Below are positions 1-5,251 of a stretch of 7,689 nt of DNA, in pieces. Location of the stretch: the NCBI GenBank assembly GCA_035548775.1, contig DASZSI010000343.1, positions 1-7,689 of the forward strand, given 5' to 3'. How positions within the stretch are numbered: position 1 is the first letter of the stretch; each line of letters opens with the position of its first letter. Position numbers and translations under genes: made by a program. Origin of the DNA: UBA7672 sp035548775. Lineage in GTDB: Bacteria > Pseudomonadota > Alphaproteobacteria > Caulobacterales > Hyphomonadaceae. Below the pieces are notes generated by a model. That model worked only from the letters and a program-made list of their open reading frames with translations, was not told the origin of the DNA and searched no databases.

Positions 1-1
1 G

Positions 2-943
2 GGCAGAATTGTCAGCAAACGAACTTTTGGCGGAGTAAGCAGCAACGTCGCGATCGGCCAAGAGACTGTGCGGGAATTTGATGGCTTTGACGCGCTGCTC
101 AGCCTCTCGGCTAAACTCCGTCGTGATGCTGGGCGTCGGCCAGCCTACATAGTGATTGAAAATGCCGAGCAGGGTCTGACAGATCAAACCGGCAGATTTG
201 TCCCCGACATCGTAAATTTTGTCATGGCGAGCGATCAGCTGGCGCAACAAGAAGTTCGCCTCCTGATTGTCGGAGCGGATGATAGTCTCAGAGTAGCACT
301 TGCAAACTTGCCATTCTCTGAGCCTCACATGAGACGGCTGCGACGGCTTCCCGAGGTCTCGTCATTTACAGACGGGGAAGCGAAAAAGTTTCTTGATCGA
401 GGCTTTCGCGAGAAACTCGATATCCGAATCGCCAATCTGGATGAATTGATGCACGCGTGTCGGGACGCGACCGATTTGCGCCCAGATTTTATGAGCGAGT
501 ACTGTCTACTTCTCGGGAAAGCCGCGCGTAATAGGCTCCGTCGGATCGACGACCCCGTTATCGCCGAAGCTAACCAACAGTGGAGTGACACGAGGCTGAG
601 CCCATACATCGAACGCATCGCTGCGTTCATGAACACGAGAGAAACGCGCAAGCGAGTTCGGGACAAGATGCTTTATTCGTTGGCTCGCCGCGCAATGCGA
701 GGTTACACGCGTCAGAACATTCTCGATCTGATGAAGGAGGACTATCCTACGGAAAGCTTCCAGTCGAACGAGATCACTACGGCATTAAACGCGCTGTGCG
801 TGGCCGATGGGAAGAACGAACCATTGCTGCGAAAGTTTGGTTCTGAAAACGCGCCACTGTTTGGGTTCTCTGGCGCTACCGAGCGGGTAGCCACCGCATT
901 CGCGCTGGGTAGGCGCGGAAATGACATCATCCGGCTAGACTAG
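2..943 (+). CDS. AAA+ / Orc1-Cdc6-like ATPase, C-terminal part (5' truncated by window edge)
   Basis: The frame is open to the left edge (first full codon at base 2; 313 codons visible), so the start and the Walker A region lie outside. A GTG at 68 is a possible start, but it lies only about 26 codons before the Walker B strand, so it is probably internal. Seen: a hydrophobic strand ending in acidic residues (YIVIENAE, visible residues 49-56), which fits Walker B; a second strand LLIVGADD (87-94), which fits sensor 1; an Arg-rich stretch with RRLRRLPEV (about 111-119), typical of the lid and arginine-finger region; and from about residue 215 a helix-rich tail (MLYSLARRAMRGYT...) that resembles a winged helix. 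This architecture matches Orc/Cdc6-like or STAND-type AAA+ ATPases. The nucleotide-binding loop and biological role cannot be judged. Base composition is lower in GC than the genes to the right (one sampled 60-base line is 53% GC; one in the M20 gene is 78%), suggesting transfer. The gene converges on the HtrA-like gene with a 34-bp gap. Confidence 0.72.
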   Translation, partial: GRIVSKRTFGGVSSNVAIGQETVREFDGFDALLSLSAKLRRDAGRRPAYIVIENAEQGLTDQTGRFVPDIVNFVMASDQLAQQEVRLLIVGADDSLRVALANLPFSEPHMRRLRRLPEVSSFTDGEAKKFLDRGFREKLDIRIANLDELMHACRDATDLRPDFMSEYCLLLGKAARNRLRRIDDPVIAEANQQWSDTRLSPYIERIAAFMNTRETRKRVRDKMLYSLARRAMRGYTRQNILDLMKEDYPTESFQSNEITTALNALCVADGKNEPLLRKFGSENAPLFGFSGATERVATAFALGRRGNDIIRLD

Positions 944-977
944 CTCGATAATTGGAGGCGCGCAGAAGCGAGGTCGA

Positions 978-1955
978 CTACTCCTTCGGCCTTGGCTCCA
1001 CCTTCAGCTCCAGTCGCTGCTTTGCGCCGTCGCGCAGGATGTCCATCGGGATCGTCCTGCCGATGGTGTCGCGCGAGAGGATGCGGTGGGTGGCGTCGAC
1101 TGAGGTGGTGGGCTCGCCGTTGAGGGTGAGGATCACATCGCCTGCGCGCAACCCAGCGCGATCGGCCGGGGCGCCGGAGACGACCTGCACGGCCAGAACG
1201 CCGGCTTCGGAGGTGAGCTCGAGGCGGCGGACCAGGGCCCGGGCGAGGCCTTGGCTTTGGCCGGCGATACCCAGCCAGCCGCGCACGACGCGGCCTTCGC
1301 GCATCAGTTCGGGGATGATGCGGTTGGCGGTGTTGATCGGCACGGCAAAGCAGATGCCTTGCGCGCCTGAAATGATCGCCGTGTTGATGCCGATGAGACG
1401 GCCTGAGGCATCGACCAGCGCGCCGCCGGAATTGCCGGGGTTGAGGGCGGCATCGGTTTGCACCACATCCTCGATCAGCCGGCCTGCCTCGCCGCGCAGC
1501 GTGCGGCGCAGGGCGGAGACGACGCCGGCGGTGACGGTCGCCTGCAGGCCCAGCGGATTGCCGATCGCGACGGCCAGCTGGCCGACTTTCAGGGCGTCCG
1601 AGTCGCCGATCTCCGCCGGCGGCAATTGTCCGACGCGCAGGCGGATCAGCGCCAGGTCGGTGTCCGGATCGGTTCCAACCACGTCTGCTTCGATGACGCG
1701 GCCGTCCGGGAGCGAGGCTTCGATCCGCTCGGCGCCGCGCACGACGTGGTTGTTGGTCAGGGCATAGCCGTCGGTGGTGACAAGCACGCCGGAACCCGCG
1801 CCATCGAAGGCATCGGCCCGGCCCTTGCGGCCGCGGCGCACGCCGATGACGGAAGGCCCCGCCTTTTCAACCGCGTGGATCACGGCCGCGGAAAACGCGT
1901 CGTACAGGGGCTCGGAATGCGGTTCCGATCGAGTGGATTTGGGCTGGAGCAGCAT
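978..1955 (-). CDS. HtrA/DegP-like S1C serine protease with one PDZ domain, no signal peptide
   Basis: A trypsin-like serine endopeptidase of family S1C, the group that degrades or senses misfolded proteins. With the ATG at 1955 it has 325 residues. The catalytic triad is complete: His70 in TNNHVV, Asp100 in DTDLALI, and Ser176 in the GNSGG motif. A single PDZ domain fills about residues 225-320 (GWLGI ... GAPADRAGLRAGDVILTLNG). Classical DegP has two PDZ domains and a signal peptide. Here the N-terminus (MLLQPKSTRSEP...) has no hydrophobic segment or membrane anchor, so the product looks cytoplasmic unless exported by another route. The frame stays open upstream to a TTG at 2033, but the extra 26 residues look unlike a domain or leader, and that start would leave only 12 bp to the divergent M20 gene, so the ATG is preferred. 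No strong Shine-Dalgarno is visible before the ATG. The gene diverges from the M20 hydrolase across about 90 bp. Family assignment is firm; substrate and location are inference. Confidence 0.93.
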   Translation of the reverse strand: MLLQPKSTRSEPHSEPLYDAFSAAVIHAVEKAGPSVIGVRRGRKGRADAFDGAGSGVLVTTDGYALTNNHVVRGAERIEASLPDGRVIEADVVGTDPDTDLALIRLRVGQLPPAEIGDSDALKVGQLAVAIGNPLGLQATVTAGVVSALRRTLRGEAGRLIEDVVQTDAALNPGNSGGALVDASGRLIGINTAIISGAQGICFAVPINTANRIIPELMREGRVVRGWLGIAGQSQGLARALVRRLELTSEAGVLAVQVVSGAPADRAGLRAGDVILTLNGEPTTSVDATHRILSRDTIGRTIPMDILRDGAKQRLELKVEPRPKE

Positions 1956-2045
1956 TGCTGGGAGATAGGAACGCGCATGGCCGTCGCAAACCCCGTTGCC
2001 TTGCGCCGTGGGAGAGGGTTCTGTCGCGCTCAAGGGAGAGTTTAG
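1956..2045. promoter_or_regulatory. Divergent intergenic region between HtrA-like and M20 genes
   Basis: These 90 bp must hold the 5' signals for both flanking genes if the HtrA-like protein starts at 1955. On the + strand AAGGGAGAG (2032-2040) is a good Shine-Dalgarno, 5 bases before the M20 ATG. I see no convincing -35/-10 pair in either direction. A GGAAC at 1968-1972 is followed by CGTT only after 21 bases, which is too far for the EcfG general-stress consensus. Confidence 0.4.
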
Positions 2046-3437
2046 ATGCGCAAACTGATCTTGGGCGTGGCGGGGCTGGCGCTGCTGGCAGGGCAGGCGT
2101 TTGCCGAGCCTCCGACGGCGGACAAGGCGAAGGCCGAGGCGCGGGAGATTTACGCCAAGCTCGTCGGGCTCGACACGTCCGTCGAGGGCAAGAAGGTTCC
2201 CGAGATGGCGAACTGGCTGGCCGACAGGTTCAAGGCCGGCGGTTTTGCGGCGGCCGACGTGCAGTTCATCCCGATGGGCGACACCGGCGTGCTGGTGGCG
2301 CGCTACCGCGGCTCGAACTCAGGCCAGAAACCCATCCTGTTCATCGGCCACATGGATGTGGTGCCTGCTCACCGCGCCGACTGGACGCGCGACCCCTTCA
2401 AGCTGGTCGAGGAGAACGGCTATTTCTTCGGGCGGGGCAGCATCGACAACAAGTCCGGCGTCACCAGCCTCGCGGCGACGTTCCTGCGGCTGAAGCGCGA
2501 AGGCTTCACGCCCAAGCGCGACATGATCCTGGTGTTCTCGGGCGACGAGGAAACCAGCGGCGTCACAACCAAGAAGATGCTGGCCGAGCACCGCGCCCTG
2601 ATCGACGGCGAGTTTGCGCTCAACTCCGATGCCGGCGCCGGCTCGCTGGACGAAAAGACGGGACAGGCGACATCCTACTCGCTGCAGACGGCCGAGAAGA
2701 CCTTCGCGAGCTTCACGCTCACCGCCCACAATCCCGGCGGCCACTCGTCCCAGCCACGCAAGGACAACGCGATCTACGACGTCGTCGATGCGCTCACGAA
2801 GATCCGGGCCTACGCCTTCCCGGTGCAGTGGAACGATACGACCATCGCCTCGCTGAAAGCCGGCGGGGCGACCGACAAGACCGCGCTGGGCAAGGCGATG
2901 GCGGCATTCGCCGCCAAGCCGGGCGATGCGGCGGCGGCCAAGGCGCTGTCCGACAGCCCGTTCACCATCGGCCAGATCCGAACCACCTGCGTGCCGACGC
3001 TGCTGCAGGCAGGGCATGCCGACAACGCGCTGCCGCAATCGGCGACCGCGACCGTCAACTGCCGCATCTTTCCCGGCGTGAAGATCGCCGACGTGCAGGC
3101 GCAACTGCAAAAGCTTGCCGGCAAGAAGATCGAGATCAAGCCGCTGGATGACTATGTCAGCTCCGACGCATCTCCGCTTCGGCCCGACGTGATGGCTGCT
3201 GTGCGCGCCGCGGTCGATTCCATCCATCCCGGCATTCCGGTGACGCCGGGCATGAGCGCGGGCGCGACCGACGGCGTGTTCTATCGCGGCGCGGGCATCC
3301 CGACCTATGGCGTCGGCGAGGTCTTCATCAAGGACAGCGACGACTTCATGCATGGGCTAAACGAGCGCAATTCGGTGAAGAGCTTCGAGGACGGGCTGGT
3401 CTACTGGGACACGCTGGTGCGCAAGATCGCCGGCTAG
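2046..3437 (+). CDS. Secreted M20/M25/M40-family zinc metallohydrolase (peptidase or amidohydrolase)
   Basis: A di-zinc exopeptidase or amidohydrolase of the carboxypeptidase G2/ArgE/DapE superfamily, 463 residues. A Sec signal peptide is clear: MRK, a hydrophobic core, then AFA before Glu21, so the enzyme should act in the periplasm or outside. The metal site can be read in order: His102 and catalytic Asp104 in GHMDVV; bridging Asp134 in GRGSIDNKSG; general base Glu168 and ligand Glu169 in GDEET; Asp195 in NSDAG; and His436 in FMHGLNE. The inserted lid/dimerisation domain covers about residues 215-335 and includes the family's PGGHSS segment (His233). The catalytic domain resumes with a Gly-rich stretch (MSAGATDG) near 403-410. 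Length is normal. The start is supported by AAGGGAGAG 5 bases upstream. The substrate cannot be told from sequence; peptides, acylated amino acids and small amides are all possible. Annotating it as ArgE or DapE is not justified, since those are cytoplasmic biosynthetic enzymes without signal peptides. Confidence 0.94.
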   Translation: MRKLILGVAGLALLAGQAFAEPPTADKAKAEAREIYAKLVGLDTSVEGKKVPEMANWLADRFKAGGFAAADVQFIPMGDTGVLVARYRGSNSGQKPILFIGHMDVVPAHRADWTRDPFKLVEENGYFFGRGSIDNKSGVTSLAATFLRLKREGFTPKRDMILVFSGDEETSGVTTKKMLAEHRALIDGEFALNSDAGAGSLDEKTGQATSYSLQTAEKTFASFTLTAHNPGGHSSQPRKDNAIYDVVDALTKIRAYAFPVQWNDTTIASLKAGGATDKTALGKAMAAFAAKPGDAAAAKALSDSPFTIGQIRTTCVPTLLQAGHADNALPQSATATVNCRIFPGVKIADVQAQLQKLAGKKIEIKPLDDYVSSDASPLRPDVMAAVRAAVDSIHPGIPVTPGMSAGATDGVFYRGAGIPTYGVGEVFIKDSDDFMHGLNERNSVKSFEDGLVYWDTLVRKIAG

Positions 3438-3471
3438 CCATCCACCAGCTGCTGGATCAGAGCATGACAAA

Positions 3472-3497
3472 CCGCCCCGGAGTTTCCTCCAGGGCGG
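3472..3497 (-). terminator. Intrinsic terminator of the RcnB-like gene, possibly bidirectional
   Basis: A strong hairpin: CCGCCC (3472-3477) pairs with GGGCGG (3492-3497), then one C/A mismatch, then GGAG (3479-3482) pairs with CTCC (3487-3490), closing on a TTTC loop. Read on the - strand it is followed at once by TTTGT, a short U tract, about 30 bases after the RcnB-like stop codon. On the + strand, after the M20 gene, the hairpin is followed by GC-rich sequence without a T run, so termination in that direction is less certain. Confidence 0.7.
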
Positions 3498-3527
3498 CGT
3501 GTCAGTCGGATCTCGTCAGGGCCGGTT

Positions 3528-3941
3528 TTAGTGGCCCGAAATCACCGAAGCGATCAGACCGCCGGCGATGGCGGCGAGGATGATGTCGCCGGTGTCGGTC
3601 TGCACGTAATGATAGCCGCGCGGCGGCGCTTTCAGATGGCGCGCGTGCCAGTCGACTTCTGTGTAGCGGGTCGAGTAGGCGCCGAGATGGTCGCCCTTGT
3701 GCCATGGACGCCAGCCGAGCACGAAGCCCTTCTTGTGATAGGCGCTGGCCGGCGGCGGGCCGGCATGCCAGGTGCGGCCGATCCAGTAGCCGTTGTAGCG
3801 ATTGTCGTCCCAGCGGGCGTTGTGGTCGTTGTCGCGCCATTCGTGATGTCGGTCGAAATCCGGCGGCGCAGCGAGCGCGGGCGCGGCGATCGCGCCCATC
3901 AGGGAAAGGCTGGCCACGGCCGAGAGCAGGATGCGTTTCAT
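3528..3941 (-). CDS. Small secreted RcnB-like protein
   Basis: A 137-residue exported protein of the RcnB family, named for the E. coli periplasmic protein that affects nickel and cobalt homeostasis. Most alphaproteobacterial members have no tested function. The start at 3941 is chosen because AAGGAGA lies 7 bases upstream and because it begins directly with a signal peptide (MKRILLSAV ... ALA, cleavage near residue 24). A longer in-frame start at 3995 adds 18 residues that look non-coding. The mature protein is rich in aromatics and His (11 His in total). It ends with the typical RcnB C-terminus: WHARHLKAPPRGYHYVQ (99-114), then an acidic turn TDTGD, then a hydrophobic, Gly-containing segment (ILAAIAGGLIASVI) with Gly-His at the end. 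The last segment is characteristic of the family rather than proof of a membrane anchor. The gene stands alone, with a hairpin terminator behind it and a repeat-rich region before it. Family assignment is good; a metal role is only inference. Confidence 0.85.
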   Translation of the reverse strand: MKRILLSAVASLSLMGAIAAPALAAPPDFDRHHEWRDNDHNARWDDNRYNGYWIGRTWHAGPPPASAYHKKGFVLGWRPWHKGDHLGAYSTRYTEVDWHARHLKAPPRGYHYVQTDTGDIILAAIAGGLIASVISGH

Positions 3942-4058
3942 GTTCGTGTCTCCTTGTCTGGTCCGCAGGGAGGAGTGCTGGCCCCGTGGACGCATGACCA
4001 GATGAACGCGCGGCGCATGAACACGGGTTATCCCGACTGTTTAGATGCGTTCATTTTC

Positions 4059-4114
4059 GTCGCGATTTGTCGTCGGGATTCCGGCCTGTCTTGAGCCTTG
4101 CGACAGATCGCGAC
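4059..4114. repeat. Imperfect inverted repeat, 14-bp arms
   Basis: GTCGCGATTTGTCG (4059-4072) is the reverse complement of CGACAGATCGCGAC (4101-4114) at 13 of 14 positions. In + strand RNA the remaining pair is a G-U wobble, so the stem is continuous, and two further A-T pairs follow outside one mismatch. The loop is 28 bases. Each arm also contains the palindrome TCGCGA. It may be an RNA hairpin or two inverted binding sites for a regulator; sequence alone does not decide. Confidence 0.55.
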
Positions 4115-4124
4115 AAAGTTCGCG

Positions 4125-4149
4125 CCGATGTGATCGGATCATGCATCGG
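4125..4149. promoter_or_regulatory. Nested dyad, candidate operator
   Basis: The outer arms CCGATG (4125-4130) and CATCGG (4144-4149) flank the perfect inner palindrome TGATC-G-GATCA (4131-4141). A 2-base offset (4142-4143) breaks the overall symmetry. The element lies about 80 bp before the alpha/beta hydrolase start and about 185 bp before the RcnB-like start. An operator role is inference. Confidence 0.35.
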
Positions 4150-4194
4150 TCGACGCCGCTTGAGCAGGCCCACGGGCCGCGTCAGGATCGATCG

Positions 4195-4204
4195 GGAATA
4201 TTCC
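4195..4204. promoter_or_regulatory. GGAATATTCC palindrome just upstream of the hydrolase translation signals
   Basis: A perfect 10-bp palindrome three bases before AAGGGA (4207-4212), a possible Shine-Dalgarno. It is short, AT-centred and stands out from the GC-rich surroundings, and could be a repressor site, but 10-bp palindromes also arise by chance. Confidence 0.25.
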
Positions 4205-4231
4205 TGAAGGGACGGAACCGGGGTGTTGGTC

Positions 4232-5251
4232 ATGCGTTGGCGGCCGATTGTCATGTTGGCGCTTGCCGTATCGGGCGCTTCGTTCGCCACTGCGCAGGCG
4301 CCGACGGCCGCGAACCTGGGCGGATATGTGAAGCCGGCGAAGCTGGTGAAGCTGCCGGGCGGGCGCACGCTCAACCTCGATTGCCGGGGCAAGGGTTCGC
4401 CCACGGTGATCCTGTTCGCGGGGCTCACGTCTTGGTCGGAACGATGGAGCAAGGTGCAGCCGGAGATCGCGACGAAGACCCGCGTCTGTTCCTTCGATCC
4501 GCCCGGCATCGGGCATAGCGGGCCGAGCGGGGCGCCACAGGACGCGGCCCACATCACGGCCGACGTGGAGGCCGCGCTGAAAGCAGCGAAGATTGCCGGG
4601 CCCTATCTGCTGGTGGGCCATTCGGCGGGCAGTTATGACGTGCTGCACTTCGCCGATCATCGGCTGAAGGACGTGGTGGGTATCGTGCTGGTCGATCCGT
4701 CGATTCCTGACCAGCCTGCGCGCTTTGCGAAAGTTGCACGGGCCTATCAGGCAGCGGACGTAGCCTCCGACACCGACACATTCGCGAAGCTGAATGCCTG
4801 CTCGGACAAGCTGAAGCTTGGGCCAATTGCGCCCGACGCGCCGGACGCCGCCGAGTGTTTCGGCTATCGCCCCAGCTATTCGCCAGCGCTGAAGTCTGCG
4901 CTGGAAAAAGAGCAGGGCAGCCCACAGGCAATTGCGACGCGCATTTCGCACATCAGGAGCTTCAGCGTCAGTGCAAAAGCCGCGATCGATCCGAAGCGCA
5001 CTTATGGCGCGCTACCGCTAATTGTCCTCACCGCTGGCGCACTCTCCGCGGGGCCGGATGCGTCAGCCGAAGTGCAGCAGCAGATGCCTGCGTTGCGTAT
5101 CGAATGGATGAAAGCGCACGATGAATACGCCGCGCTCTCAACGCGCGGCGTCAATCGTGTGGTGGAGGGCTCGGGCCACTCCATCCCGTCCGAAAAACCC
5201 GAGGCGGTGATCGCCACCATCGAGGAGGTCCTGAAGGCGGCGAAAACGTAA
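4232..5251 (+). CDS. Secreted alpha/beta-fold hydrolase
   Basis: A 339-residue alpha/beta hydrolase, probably an esterase-like enzyme. A signal peptide is visible (MRWRPIVMLALAV ... ATAQ, cleavage near residue 22), so it is likely periplasmic or secreted. After a short beta-hairpin (LPGGRTLNLDCRGKG) come the oxyanion strand (VILFAGLTSW, 59-68), RVCSFDPPGIGHS (84-96), the nucleophile elbow GHSAG with Ser131, and the catalytic His316 in EGSGHSIPSEKP. The catalytic acid is unclear: Asp155 (VLVDPSIPD) follows strand 6, and the usual place after strand 7 (LPLIVLTAGALSAGPD) has only Asp275, some residues on. The protein has exactly four Cys (51, 86, 190, 209), which could form disulfides after export. 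An in-frame GTG at 4223 with AAGGGA 10 bases before it is an alternative start, three residues longer. The 3' end abuts the convergent neighbour without a gap. Family is sure; substrate unknown. Confidence 0.9.
   Translation: MRWRPIVMLALAVSGASFATAQAPTAANLGGYVKPAKLVKLPGGRTLNLDCRGKGSPTVILFAGLTSWSERWSKVQPEIATKTRVCSFDPPGIGHSGPSGAPQDAAHITADVEAALKAAKIAGPYLLVGHSAGSYDVLHFADHRLKDVVGIVLVDPSIPDQPARFAKVARAYQAADVASDTDTFAKLNACSDKLKLGPIAPDAPDAAECFGYRPSYSPALKSALEKEQGSPQAIATRISHIRSFSVSAKAAIDPKRTYGALPLIVLTAGALSAGPDASAEVQQQMPALRIEWMKAHDEYAALSTRGVNRVVEGSGHSIPSEKPEAVIATIEEVLKAAKT

Larger units (their letters stand above)
3942..4231. promoter_or_regulatory. Repeat-rich divergent intergenic region between RcnB-like gene and alpha/beta hydrolase
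   Basis: This 290-bp stretch has no convincing gene. It holds the Shine-Dalgarno of the RcnB-like gene (AAGGAGA, - strand, 3949-3955), three copies of ATGAAC(G/A)C (starting at 4002 and 4017 on +; 4047-4054 on -), a small CGGG-TTAT-CCCG hairpin (4024-4035), a long imperfect hairpin (4059-4114), a nested dyad (4125-4149), a GGCCC-AC-GGGCC palindrome (4167-4178) and a GGAATATTCC palindrome (4195-4204). No clear sigma-70 -35/-10 pair was recognised for either flanking gene. Confidence 0.5.

Noticed and set aside
944..977. Possible attachment site, tRNA end or terminator between the ATPase and HtrA-like genes
   Set aside because: Only 34 bp, with no hairpin, no tRNA-like fold and no repeat of this sequence noticed elsewhere in the window.
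1956..2033. N-terminal extension of the HtrA-like protein to a TTG start at 2033
   Set aside because: It has no Shine-Dalgarno, no domain or signal-peptide character, and would leave only 12 bp before the divergent M20 gene.
952..2045. Two + strand open frames (952-1767 and 1458-2045) opposite the HtrA-like gene
   Set aside because: Their Arg/Ser/Pro-rich translations are typical of antisense reading of GC-rich genes, while the - strand frame has a full protease triad and PDZ domain.
2319..3353. 344-codon - strand frame opposite the M20 gene, and the + strand frame 1955-3151
   Set aside because: Both overlap a gene with complete zinc ligands and signal peptide; their Arg/His/Gly-rich translations match no family I know.
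3519..3537. GGGCC/GGCCC hairpin around the RcnB-like stop codon
   Set aside because: A short 5-bp stem with no T tract after it; the stronger hairpin at 3472-3497 is the better terminator.
3531..4094. + strand frame covering the RcnB-like gene antisense and running into the intergenic region
   Set aside because: The opposite strand encodes a clean signal peptide and RcnB C-terminus with its own ribosome site and terminator.
4139..4951. - strand frames opposite the alpha/beta hydrolase
   Set aside because: Shadow frames of a gene with a clear GHSAG elbow and catalytic His.
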